Source of the DNA: Haloimpatiens lingqiaonensis
GTDB taxonomy: Bacteria > Bacillota > Clostridia > Clostridiales > Clostridiaceae
NCBI RefSeq assembly: GCF_044502415.1
Contig: NZ_CP172402.1
Length of the DNA: 64,000 bases
Direction: 5' to 3' (one strand)
The notes beneath the pieces are model-generated. The model saw nothing but the letters and a program-made list of their open reading frames with translations, was not told the DNA's origin and did not search any database. A program made the position numbers and the translations under genes. Every line of letters starts with the position of its first letter. Within the stretch, counting starts at the first letter, position 1. This document shows positions 36,834 through 45,916 of this stretch, in pieces.

Positions 36834-38120
36834 TTACTTAAGCTTTGGAAGAGTGTTTGCTCCATTTGGCATAACGTATACCTTGGCATCTTTTCCACTT
36901 AGCTGGTATGCTATTTCTAACGCTTCATCTACAGTTTTAACCACTTTAATATTGCATTTCTTTAATATTTCTGGATCCATATCTGAAACTAATATCATAT
37001 TATAAATACTTGCAGCTTCACACATAATGTAACCAATGTGTTTAGCAATGGAATATTCCTCTCTTAGAGATGCTTCTCTTTTAGCATTGTCATCATAATT
37101 TATCATTATGTCTTCCATCTCTTCATTGCCAAATCCCTCGCTGCATTGGCTCATTATAATAATAGTTCCACCTTTTTTTACTGTTTCTTTCACATTGAAA
37201 AATGTCTTTGAAGTTTGATAAAGATTTATATCCTTAGGATATCCACAAGCTGAACCCACCACTATATCTGCTAGTTCATCTATTGGCGCTGCATCATATT
37301 CATCCACCATGCCACAGCCCATTTGGAAAGCCTCTATATAATCTCCAGCTACTGCAGCACGTATCTTCCCGTTACTTCCCATTAAAGCATTGAACATGAA
37401 GGTTGGCTTCACAAAAGCTGCTGCCTCCATCATATCAAGATGTACGGGATTGTTTTCTACTGAGCCGCTTTTAACTGTTTTCTTTGTACCTCCACCTACT
37501 TCTGGGCTTAAAGAAAGAGCATGATTTGTCATTATAGTTTTGTAGCCGCTGATTCCAGGAAGAATTGACTTTCTTCCACCACCCCAGCCTGCTAAAAAGT
37601 GATATATAATTGATCCTGTAAGTACTATATGATCACATGCAAGAGCCAATTTATTTATATGCACTGGAGTTCCAAAAGAAGTAGTTCCTACATACTCCAA
37701 ATCCTCTTCATTAGTTGATACGTGATCTATAACCTTAAATCTCTCAGCTAATTTATCTCCCAAAAGCACTCTATGCTCCTCTGGAGTTTGTTTTCTATGT
37801 GAACCTGTGGCAGATATAAAAATTATATCCTCCTCCTGAACTCCTGCCTCTTCCAATTCTTCTACTATATAAGGAAGATAAACACTCATTCTCTGCCAAG
37901 CTCTTGTGATGTCTGACACCACAATGCAAACTTTTTCTCCCTTTTTAACCATTTCCTTAAGTCTTTTGCTTCCTATAGGATTTTTAAGAGCTTCCTTTAT
38001 GATATCTTCCTCTTCTAATTGGCTAGTTACAGCCTTGCTTTCTAAAACCTTAATTAAATTGCTGTCTGGTACCTTAACTTCAACCTTTTCTCTTCCGTAT
38101 TTCACCTTAATTTCAGCCAT
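36834..38120 (-). CDS. LarA-family nickel-dependent racemase-like protein (DUF2088)
   Basis: A 428-residue member of the lactate racemase LarA family, which uses a nickel-pincer cofactor to racemise or epimerise 2-hydroxy acids. Conserved blocks are visible: VSDITRAW, ATGSHRKQTPEEHR, IDHVSTNEED, and GWGGGRKSILPGISGY. Histidines in the second and third blocks plausibly bind nickel or substrate. The start is ATG 38120, preceded by AGAGGGATTGAT; the in-frame extension to 38195 lacks a site. The cofactor genes larB, larC and larE are not adjacent. Paralogues have varied substrates, so the symbol is left empty. Confidence 0.85.
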   Translation of the reverse strand: MAEIKVKYGREKVEVKVPDSNLIKVLESKAVTSQLEEEDIIKEALKNPIGSKRLKEMVKKGEKVCIVVSDITRAWQRMSVYLPYIVEELEEAGVQEEDIIFISATGSHRKQTPEEHRVLLGDKLAERFKVIDHVSTNEEDLEYVGTTSFGTPVHINKLALACDHIVLTGSIIYHFLAGWGGGRKSILPGISGYKTIMTNHALSLSPEVGGGTKKTVKSGSVENNPVHLDMMEAAAFVKPTFMFNALMGSNGKIRAAVAGDYIEAFQMGCGMVDEYDAAPIDELADIVVGSACGYPKDINLYQTSKTFFNVKETVKKGGTIIIMSQCSEGFGNEEMEDIMINYDDNAKREASLREEYSIAKHIGYIMCEAASIYNMILVSDMDPEILKKCNIKVVKTVDEALEIAYQLSGKDAKVYVMPNGANTLPKLK

Positions 38121-38551
38121 ATCAATCCCTCTTTTCTTATAGTTTATAACTACCCCTGTAAAAATTAACCTTATAACTGCCACTGCAGCTTTCAACTGCA
38201 GATTATAACTTGTGCCTTGCAGTATGCCTCTACAAATTGTAAATTAACACTTAAACATTTGCAGCTGATGAAGGTAAATTTCACAAACATAGCTTCTTCT
38301 CTAGTTTTTTCTAATTATAATAATACCCCCATACAAATAAATTGTACAGAGGTATTATGCAACTTATACTGACATTTAAATTCATATTTCACTATATAGT
38401 TTTTATTTTTCACAAAAATTATTAATTTAGATAATTGCACAATTCATTTTAAAATGGAATTTTATCAATATACCGTGCAGTTAACATTATTTAAATGCAC
38501 TATGTTATTATAATATTTTTGAAAATTTAATTATGCAATTTCCTTAATTAA
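38121..38551. other. Intergenic region upstream of the larA-like gene
   Basis: This holds a CTGCAG..CTGCAG hairpin (about 38182-38203) in the presumed leader of the larA-like gene, and an ATAATACC..GGTATTAT inverted repeat (about 38319-38357). Neither matches a riboswitch class I know. No coding sequence is seen. Confidence 0.5.
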
Positions 38552-41452
38552 TTAGCACATTTTTTCAAATTCCTCTTTTGAAATAGGCTTGCTAAAATAA
38601 TAACCCTGGATTTTATCACAATTCATATTCTTCAATATATCCAATTGTTCCTTTGTTTCCACACCCTCTGCTAATACTGTAAGCTCTATTTTATGTGCAA
38701 GCTGAATTATTCCATCTACTATCTCTTTAGAACTTTCGTCGTGCTGAATTTTATCTATAAAAGATTTGTCTATTTTCAATTTATTTATAGGCAATTCCTT
38801 TAAATAACTTAAAGAGGAATACCCTGTTCCAAAATCATCTAAAGAAATATTTACTCCCATAAATCTAATTTCATTTAATATTTTAAGAGTTTCATCTAAC
38901 TCCTCCATAACAACACTTTCAGTTATTTCCAGTTCTAAATACTCAGGCTGCAAATTAGTTTCATGTAAAATTTCTCTTAAATTTTCTAGGAAATTTTCGT
39001 CTTTTAATTGAATTACGGATACATTTACCCCAACTATTTTAGGAGCATATCCTTCATCCATCCACTGCTTATTTATTAAACAAGCTTGCTCTAACACCCA
39101 TTTTCCAATAGGAATTATAAGACCAGTTTCTTCAGCTAGCGGAATAAACTCCTCTGGTGATACAAATCCAAACTCATCACTAATCCATCTTAAAAGCACT
39201 TCCGATGCAACAATTTTTTCTTCATTCAGCTCAACTTGCGGTTGAAAAACAAGCTTTAATTCCCCATTGTCTATTGCCTTTCTAAGTCTCTTTTCCAACT
39301 CACTTTTTCTCATTAATTCACTGTGCATATTGGAATCATAAAACAAATATCTATTTTTACCCGAATCTTTTGCTTTATTCATAGCAGTATCTACATTTTT
39401 AAAAATAGACTCTTCAGTAATGCCGTCGTCGGGAAATACACTTATTCCTATGCTAACTGTGGTAAAAACTTTCTTATCCTTTATTTTAAATGGCTCTTGA
39501 AAGCATTTAATTATCTCTTCTGCAAAATTTTTTACGGTATTTATATCACTTATTCCCCATTGAATTATTAAAAATTCATCTCCGCCTATTCTACAAATGG
39601 TCTCTTCATCATTCAAAATACCTTGTATTCGTTTGCCTACCTCCTTTAAAAGCTCATCCCCATAGTTATGTCCTAAAGTGTCATTAATATTTTTGAAATT
39701 GTCAATATCGAAATAAATAGCAGCACCTTTTTCATTATAAATCTTTGCCTCATTTACCTTTCTTTTTAATATCTCAATGCCAAAACTTCTATTAGGTAAA
39801 GAAGTTAATTCATCATAATACGACAAAAATTGATTTCGCTCTTGTACATCTTTAATATTAGTTATATCCGTTATGGAACCTGCCATCTTTATGGCATTTC
39901 CTCTTTTGTCTCTAAGAACTTTTCCTCTAGTATAAATCCATCTTCGTTCTCCAGAAATTTTGTTTATTCTAAATTCAATATGAAAATAAGGAAAATATCC
40001 ATTTATATGCTCTTGCACTTTAGTGAATACAGCTTCTAAATCTTCATATAATACTACTTTTTTCAAAATATCAACTATGGGTTCCTTTGTGTCCATTGAA
40101 TATCCCGTTACATTTTCCCATTTATCCGAAAAGAAAAATTCATTTTTGACCATGTCCCATTCCCATATAACGTCATTTGCCCCATCTACCGCTAGCTTGT
40201 ACCTTTCTTGAATATTGTTTACCTCCTGTTCTCTTTCCTGCAATTCTTCATATTGTGCTCTCAATTCTTCCTCGGTGGCTGCTAGTTCTTCATGTACTGC
40301 TGTAAGTTCCTCATAATTTTCCATAAGCTTTCTTTCAGATAAAACCCTCGTTTTTATATTAAACATTAAAATTATTATAAAAAACACCAAAGCACTAATA
40401 ACTAAAATTACATGCCAAATAATTTTTTTATATTCTTTGTAAAAAGAAAAAGGTTCATTAATAATTAAATAGTCCTTAGGTAAATTATCTAAATTGGTAA
40501 CATACTTATGTAGTTCATTGTAATTAAACACGTATCTGCTAGGACACTTAGTAACCACCGGTAAATTACTAGCCTTGTGACCTTTAAGTATTTTTAAAGC
40601 TAGCTTAGCGGCAGTTTCTCCTGGGCTATAGCCGCCTATAACCTTTCCCCCTATAAATTTATCACCCACCAAAAAATCCCAGCAGGTATAGATAGGTAAA
40701 TCAAACCCTTTTAGTGCCGCTCCAGTCTTTTCATAAGGAATAAATTTGCCCTCCTTATTTCTAAGTTGTGCCACATTTAGTAGTACAGTATCTTTACCTA
40801 GTTTTTCTGCATTTTCCTTAAGCTTATCTACACTTATGTCTCTATAAAAATGGAAATTAACTCTATCTTTAAATTTCTCCGATACAGCCCTAGCATCTGC
40901 CTCATTAATTTTTCCAGTAGTACTGCTATCACAAATAACCACAATATCTTTTGTATTAGGTTGAATTTCAAAAATGCTTTGTATAGTTGATTTTATATCA
41001 ATTTCTTCTACTACCCCAGTTATATTCTTATTATTTGGCAAATTATATTCATCATAATTATTTATTCCGCAAAATATTACTGGAGGATCTTTAAAAATCT
41101 CTTTTCCGTATTTTAACATAAAATCTAAAGCATCATTGTCTGAACATATCACCAAGTCAAATTTAACTTCTTTATACTTTATTTTATATGTATCATAAAA
41201 AAATTTCATATATTCTTCCATACTGTAGTTTTTTGTATCCATAAATTCATATTGGATTTCTAAATTTTTTTCCTTTTTTAAAATACTATCAATACCGCTA
41301 TTTACATCTCTAGTCCATTGAAGCCCTATATCATAGGAATTTAATATCAAAACCCTTTTATTTTCCATGGCCTCCACAGACAAATTCCCTTTTAAAAAAA
41401 TAATACCAGCTATAACAATTGATATTAAAACTAATTTAAGCTTTATTTTCAT
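38552..41452 (-). CDS. Sensor diguanylate cyclase/phosphodiesterase (ABC_sub_bind-PAS-GGDEF-EAL)
   Basis: A 966-residue membrane sensor. A signal anchor precedes an extracytoplasmic ABC-substrate-binding-like domain (about 28-325), then a membrane segment (about 340-362), a Glu-rich coiled coil (about 370-415), a PAS/PAC domain (about 420-540), GGDEF with intact CRIGGDEFLII (about 630), and EAL. In EAL the first motif is EVL rather than EAL, but the NVS, EITES, LDDFGTGYSS, KIDKSF, AEGVE and QGYYFSKP elements remain. No RxxD inhibitory site is seen before GGDEF. It makes or degrades cyclic di-GMP in response to an external ligand. CGGAGG precedes the ATG. Confidence 0.93.
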   Translation of the reverse strand: MKIKLKLVLISIVIAGIIFLKGNLSVEAMENKRVLILNSYDIGLQWTRDVNSGIDSILKKEKNLEIQYEFMDTKNYSMEEYMKFFYDTYKIKYKEVKFDLVICSDNDALDFMLKYGKEIFKDPPVIFCGINNYDEYNLPNNKNITGVVEEIDIKSTIQSIFEIQPNTKDIVVICDSSTTGKINEADARAVSEKFKDRVNFHFYRDISVDKLKENAEKLGKDTVLLNVAQLRNKEGKFIPYEKTGAALKGFDLPIYTCWDFLVGDKFIGGKVIGGYSPGETAAKLALKILKGHKASNLPVVTKCPSRYVFNYNELHKYVTNLDNLPKDYLIINEPFSFYKEYKKIIWHVILVISALVFFIIILMFNIKTRVLSERKLMENYEELTAVHEELAATEEELRAQYEELQEREQEVNNIQERYKLAVDGANDVIWEWDMVKNEFFFSDKWENVTGYSMDTKEPIVDILKKVVLYEDLEAVFTKVQEHINGYFPYFHIEFRINKISGERRWIYTRGKVLRDKRGNAIKMAGSITDITNIKDVQERNQFLSYYDELTSLPNRSFGIEILKRKVNEAKIYNEKGAAIYFDIDNFKNINDTLGHNYGDELLKEVGKRIQGILNDEETICRIGGDEFLIIQWGISDINTVKNFAEEIIKCFQEPFKIKDKKVFTTVSIGISVFPDDGITEESIFKNVDTAMNKAKDSGKNRYLFYDSNMHSELMRKSELEKRLRKAIDNGELKLVFQPQVELNEEKIVASEVLLRWISDEFGFVSPEEFIPLAEETGLIIPIGKWVLEQACLINKQWMDEGYAPKIVGVNVSVIQLKDENFLENLREILHETNLQPEYLELEITESVVMEELDETLKILNEIRFMGVNISLDDFGTGYSSLSYLKELPINKLKIDKSFIDKIQHDESSKEIVDGIIQLAHKIELTVLAEGVETKEQLDILKNMNCDKIQGYYFSKPISKEEFEKMC

Positions 41453-42145
41453 AATATCCTCCGAATTCTCATAAATATCCTTCCTGTATGCCATTTCTAC
41501 ATACCATTTCTATATACCATTTTCCCCTATTATTATACATTAAACATTGGCAATATATAATTGATATGCGAATGTTATACCACTTTATCCTATGTTCATA
41601 TATTAAATAATTAGATTTGAATTTAAATATATTTTATAGCATAATTATACTATATTTTCAGAATTTAAGTACTGTTTTTTCAGAATTTTCTACAAAAATA
41701 CCTGTTGAAGCTATGTGCTATACTACTTGCTACAATTACTAAATTCATTAGCTCAAACTCTTCCATATAAATTTTAAGCTCTACATCACATCAATAGCTC
41801 CATAAGCATTCTTAATTTAAAATTTAGAATATAAAATAGTCATCTTCTTAACTCTTATTTAATTCTCAGTTGTTAATTGTAAATTCTTATTTCTTATTTC
41901 TTATTTCTTACTTGCCAATTGTGAATTCTTACTTTTTACTTAATTGTCAATTGTCAATTGTCAATTGTCAATCGTCAATTCTTAATTTTCACTTTTCACT
42001 TCATAAATTCTAGTAACACTTTTACCTGTTTTTTAATACAATATATTAGGTGGACAAAGTCCTAGTTATCTGCCAGCAATGAATGAGCTCATAGCTTATA
42101 TGCTTTATGATAATAGCGATATTTTCTAGGCAAAGTCCCCTATAT
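41453..42145. other. Intergenic region with short arrays and a structured segment
   Basis: AT-rich DNA upstream of the GGDEF-EAL gene. Short arrays occur at about 41870-42000 (TTATTTCTTATTTC, TGTCAATTG units). A segment at about 42049-42143 begins with the hairpin GGACAAAGTCC and ends with CTAGGCAAAGTCCCCTA; it looks folded but I cannot assign it. The 130-bp repeat copy 4 follows. Confidence 0.55.
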
Positions 42146-42276
42146 AAACAGAGCTCTTAGCTTCAGATGGAATTTTCACTCCATCTGAAGGTTAGAGATC
42201 CTTATCCAGGGACTGTAGCTGCCGTTATCTCACACTTTGTTAAAAGTGGGAGTGTTACGGCAGGTAGTCATGGGAT
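42146..42276 (+). repeat. 130-bp GTAG-footed dispersed repeat, copy 4
   Basis: A 131-bp copy with a one-base insertion before the 5' GTAG (GGGACTGTAG), CACACTTTGTTAAAAG in hairpin 2 and CATGGGAT at the end. Some hairpin-2 pairs are weakened, so this is probably an older copy. It is preceded by ATAT and lies 45 bp before a spore-surface gene. Confidence 0.9.
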
Positions 42277-42320
42277 AAAATTTTATATTTCTTTTAGAAT
42301 ATAAGGGAGGTAACTAATAT

Positions 42321-43046
42321 ATGCCAACATGTCAAACCACAGTAATAGATCCTAAAACCTTGTGTAGATGTGATAATACTCCAGTGACTCCAGCTGCTAT
42401 TTCTGGGCCATTAGTGGCTAAAATACCAGTAGTGCTAGCTGAAGTGGAAGTTCAAATAGATACAGAAGCAACTATAGATTTTCAAATACCATTTTCTGAA
42501 ATAAAAAGAATTACTAAGGATGCTTATTTAACTCAGTGTAAAATAATACCTGGCACAGGAGTTGTTGAAAACGGTGTTCCAGTTACAGGAAAGCTATTCT
42601 TAAGAGGCTTTGTAAGAAAAAATATTCAATATGTAAGTGCTGATTGTGTAAGTGAAGGAGTGGTAGGCGGAACTCTTAGAGATATAAGCGCAGACGTACC
42701 TTTCGAATGTGTTACAGAAATAACCTATATAACACCACCAGTATTCTCCTTCTCTAATCCAGAAACTTTACTAGATTTCACTTGTACTAAAAATACTTGT
42801 GAATGTGAAGACCAAACTTTAGGAAGAATACCATGTGAACAAGTATTTAACCAAACAATATTGTTCAATGAAAAGCCTTTCTGCGAGTTAATTAGCGCAA
42901 GAATATACGAATATGATATAAATAGAAATCCAGCTGCAATAAACAACACTTTCCCTGACAGAGTTGAATATGATGCACTAACAGAAAAAATGGTAGTATA
43001 TCTAACTCTAAAAGTTCTTCAACTTCAACAAGTTAACGTTCTTTAA
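42321..43046 (+). CDS. SPOCS/DUF3794-like spore-surface protein A
   Basis: A 241-residue, Cys-rich protein with no signal peptide. Its N-terminus holds CRCDNTP. The core KIPVVLAEVEVQIDTEATI, then AYLTQCKIIPG, GKLFLRGFVRKNIQYV and PFECVTEI, has the sequence pattern of SPOCS-type domains found in clostridial spore coat/exosporium morphogenetic and exosporium proteins. Further Cys pairs (CTKNTCECEDQ) suggest disulphide cross-linking. GGGAGG precedes the ATG. It is expected to be expressed in the mother cell during sporulation, which I infer from the family. A terminator follows. I am confident of the fold class, less of the location in the spore. Confidence 0.7.
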   Translation: MPTCQTTVIDPKTLCRCDNTPVTPAAISGPLVAKIPVVLAEVEVQIDTEATIDFQIPFSEIKRITKDAYLTQCKIIPGTGVVENGVPVTGKLFLRGFVRKNIQYVSADCVSEGVVGGTLRDISADVPFECVTEITYITPPVFSFSNPETLLDFTCTKNTCECEDQTLGRIPCEQVFNQTILFNEKPFCELISARIYEYDINRNPAAINNTFPDRVEYDALTEKMVVYLTLKVLQLQQVNVL

Positions 43047-43063
43047 TTATTTATGTTGCATTC

Positions 43064-43093
43064 AGGCCCAGGTTTAAAACTTGGGCCTTTATT
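43064..43093 (+). terminator. Terminator after spore-surface gene A
   Basis: GGCCCAGGTTT..AAACTTGGGCC forms an 11-bp stem with one G-T pair, followed by TTTATT, 18 bp after the stop. Confidence 0.85.
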
Positions 43094-43120
43094 AAAGTAA
43101 ACTTGAAGGGAGGTTTTTAG

Positions 43121-44026
43121 ATGCTTCTTTTCCTAATTTTAATTGAACTTCTATATTTAATTAACGAAAGCTATAAATATTCTTACATTTATTATATTTT
43201 AATGTACTTTTATATTAATTGTAATAAAGCAAGTAGTGTTAATAAAACTAATAATGATACTACTAATAATACTACTAATAATAATACTACTAATAATACT
43301 ACTTCTATTTCTAATAATACTAATAGCACCACTGCAAATGATATTAATATTAGTAAAATAAAACACCTTGATGAAATGAAAAATATTAATGAAATGGATT
43401 ATACTGATGAAATCAAACATACTAATGAAGTGGATTATACTGATAAAGCTAAACATGCTAAAATACAGAAATCAAATTGTGGTAAGTGGAATAGTAGAGC
43501 AGTAACTACTACTTTTAAAACTAATCATCCTAAAATCCTATGTAATATTCCAGTAATTTTAGGTGAATATATATTAGAAATTCCTCTACAACATAATTTA
43601 GAATTTAAAGAAAAAGTGTTAAAAATAAGGAATATTCAAAATGCAGTTACCATAAGTAACTATAGCATTTTATGGGAGAGTGAAGCAAATTCTAATGCCC
43701 TCTTAAGTAATTGTCATATTTTCATAAATGGAATTTTGACCCGAAACATAGAATATTCTTCTTACGAAGATATAGATACAAATACCTCCTGCATTAAAAC
43801 CTCTATAAAAGAATTAATATGCCAACTTCCTTTTCAAAGCGTCTCATGTGTTCAGTATCCTAAAAATTTAGACGGGAACAGTGGTAGAAAAATTAATTTA
43901 CATCTAAAAAAAGCTATAATTGAAGATATAAACTCCACTACAAACTGCCCCATAAAAAAATTGCAAAGCAAAATTATATTGAAATTGCAAATAGATTTAT
44001 CACAGGATAATTCTATATATGTATAA
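43121..44026 (+). CDS. SPOCS-like spore-surface protein B with Asn/Thr-rich insert
   Basis: A 301-residue paralogue of protein A. A hydrophobic N-terminus (about 1-30) is followed by an Asn/Thr low-complexity tract (about 38-75; AAT/ACT codon runs) and by repeats of the type NEMDYTDEIKHT (about 85-115). The conserved half contains NIPVILGEYILEIPLQHNLEF, cited by its start NIPVILGEYILEI, and CHIFINGILTRNIEYSS, which align with the same blocks in protein A. Six or so Cys residues are present. GGGAGG precedes the start. The hydrophobic N-terminus is not seen in protein A and may be an artefact of start choice or a targeting element. Confidence 0.6.
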   Translation: MLLFLILIELLYLINESYKYSYIYYILMYFYINCNKASSVNKTNNDTTNNTTNNNTTNNTTSISNNTNSTTANDINISKIKHLDEMKNINEMDYTDEIKHTNEVDYTDKAKHAKIQKSNCGKWNSRAVTTTFKTNHPKILCNIPVILGEYILEIPLQHNLEFKEKVLKIRNIQNAVTISNYSILWESEANSNALLSNCHIFINGILTRNIEYSSYEDIDTNTSCIKTSIKELICQLPFQSVSCVQYPKNLDGNSGRKINLHLKKAIIEDINSTTNCPIKKLQSKIILKLQIDLSQDNSIYV

Positions 44027-44085
44027 GCCCCCATAGGTATAAATTTTTCCAAATGAAAATTTTTAGACCTTTGGGTGGTTTTTAT
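44027..44085 (+). terminator. Terminator after spore-surface gene B
   Basis: CCCATAGGTATAAATTTTT pairs imperfectly with AAAATTTTTAGACCTTTGGG, followed by TGGTTTTTATT, directly after the stop. Confidence 0.75.
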
Positions 44086-44234
44086 TGATTTTCCCCATAT
44101 TTATCTATAACATATAAATGGTACCATTATTTGATACTGCTTATTAAGTAAGCTGCTAACTATGTATTAGGCAACTTATAGTTTACAAGCTTACCAAATA
44201 ACTTCTTAAACAAATAAAAATGAGGTGATCGATT

Positions 44235-44460
44235 ATGAACATTATAAAAAAAATCTCAAAAAGAACATTCTACTAAAATTAATAATTTAAATGAAAAAAA
44301 TGCACCAACTAAAAACTCAACAACAATAGCAACAAACATTAAAAATGATGTTAAAGATAACACTAAGGATAGTTCTAAAGAAAATCCTTTTCCATCAAAC
44401 ATACCTCTAAAACACAATGATGAGCATATATTCCATAAAGCGAATAGGCGTATATTCTAA
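44235..44460 (+). pseudogene. Small hydrophilic Asn/Lys-rich ORF broken at an A8 run
   Basis: ATG at 44235 has a good GAGGTG site but meets a stop after 13 codons. Shifting by one base at the run of eight A's (44246-44253) opens a frame of about 75 codons (SQKEHSTKINNLNEKNAP ... HKANRRIF) to a stop at 44460. It is rich in Asn, Lys and Thr like the insert of the preceding spore protein. Whether this is a real protein, a slippery phase-variable gene or a sequencing error cannot be told here. Confidence 0.5.
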
Positions 44461-44729
44461 TAATGGAATGGATATATTAAGAGGATATTTAAAAAAATAA
44501 TGATTTTGAATCATATTAATGTAAAATATACTATTAATATTGTTCAGGTGTTTCTATATTATTTTTAAAAATAGTTATTTATTTTTCACATTCCTAGGAG
44601 TAATTCTACATTATTGTTAAAAATGGTTATTTATCAATTTCTTCACACTTAGTACTTTCATATTATGCTATAATATTAGTATTTACTGCAGTAGTTTTTT
44701 AAATTTAAAATTTAAAAGAGGTGTTAAAG

Positions 44730-45689
44730 TTGAAAAAAATGAAAAAAAGCACAAAAGTGATAATATCTGTGTTTTCAATTATTGTTGTAATGGTAGTATT
44801 AGCTGGTGCTTATGGCATGTCCTTACTTAGCAAGGTAAGCAAAGATACTATATCTAAGAACAATGCAGATCTTGGAATATCTGATGAAATTCAAAAGAAA
44901 ATAGATGATGTACCAAAAAGCGAGGAAATAGTTAACATAGCACTATTTGGGGTGGACGCTCCTGAAAACCAAGCTGGACGTTCAGATGCCATAATGATTC
45001 TTACCATTGACAATGCTCATGACAAGCTAAAGCTAACCTCCATCATGAGAGACTCTTATGTAAACATAGATGGACATGGAATGGACAAGATTAACCACGC
45101 CTATGCCTTTGGAGGCCCTCAGCTAGCAATAAAGACATTAAATTCAAATTTTGATCTTAATATAAAAGATTATGCCATGGTCAACTTCTCAACCTTACCA
45201 AAAGTAATAGACGCCATGGGTGGAGTTGAAATCAACGTTAAGGATTATGAGGTTAACGAAATTAATAAAGGGTCAGGTAAGTCAACTAAAATATCCTCAC
45301 CTGGTACATACACATTGACTGGAGAGCAAGCACTGGCTTATTCAAGAATAAGATACAAAGGAAACGGGGACTATGAAAGAACTGAAAGACAGCGTGCAGT
45401 TTTAAGTGCATTATTTACTCAGCTGCAAAAACAAGGTGTTAGTAAATATGTGTCTTTAACAAAAACCCTTCTTCCAATGATTAAGACAAGCCTTTCAAAT
45501 GGTGATATAATAAAAACCGGAACCTCCATATTATCTTCAGGTATGAAGAATCTAGAGCAGGAAAGATTTCCTCTAGATGAATTCTCTAAAGGTAAAAAAA
45601 TAAATGGAATATACTACTTAACATTTAATAGCACTGCTACAAAAGAGCAAATTCATAAATATATATTTGAAGATGTAAAAGCAAAGTAG
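44730..45689 (+). CDS. LytR-CpsA-Psr (LCP) family protein 2
   Basis: A 319-residue LCP transferase: a membrane anchor (about 9-28) and an LCP domain with ALFGVDAPE, SIMRDSYVNI, KINHAYAFGGP and AYSRIRYKGNGDYERTERQR, containing the conserved Asp and Arg residues. The start is TTG 44730, six bases after AGAGGTG; the first upstream GTG lies in that site. It is close to an L,D-transpeptidase gene in the same direction, which points to a wall-related role. It is followed by a strong hairpin. Confidence 0.92.
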   Translation: MKKMKKSTKVIISVFSIIVVMVVLAGAYGMSLLSKVSKDTISKNNADLGISDEIQKKIDDVPKSEEIVNIALFGVDAPENQAGRSDAIMILTIDNAHDKLKLTSIMRDSYVNIDGHGMDKINHAYAFGGPQLAIKTLNSNFDLNIKDYAMVNFSTLPKVIDAMGGVEINVKDYEVNEINKGSGKSTKISSPGTYTLTGEQALAYSRIRYKGNGDYERTERQRAVLSALFTQLQKQGVSKYVSLTKTLLPMIKTSLSNGDIIKTGTSILSSGMKNLEQERFPLDEFSKGKKINGIYYLTFNSTATKEQIHKYIFEDVKAK

Positions 45690-45698
45690 TTCTAAAAA

Positions 45699-45752
45699 TC
45701 ATACCCCAGGATACACATCCAACTTAGCTGGACGTATATCCTGGGGTATCAT
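45699..45752 (+). terminator. Hairpin after LCP 2
   Basis: ATACCCCAGGATA pairs perfectly with TATCCTGGGGTAT (13 bp), with a short inner stem TCCA..TGGA. The downstream sequence is CATCTTG, so the U-tract is poor. It may be a terminator or another structured element. Confidence 0.6.
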
Positions 45753-45916
45753 CTTGAAAGGAGTATTTAGGCGAAAAATGCCTTATACTGTAGCAATAAC
45801 TAACTTTAGATAGAGAATGTTATATAATAATTATTATTGAGGTAATTAATATTAGCATTTAGGCATAAAATGTTATATATTATAATGGTAACTAAAGTTT
45901 AGGAGGCATATTTTCA

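Noticed and set aside
38121..38400. Nickel/cobalt riboswitch upstream of the larA-like gene
   Set aside because: The hairpins do not show the conserved junction motifs of that class; only simple inverted repeats are present.
43199..43456. Minus-strand frame opposite the Asn/Thr tract, rich in Ile and Ser
   Set aside because: It is the antisense shadow of the AAT/ACT codon repeats, with no ribosome binding site.
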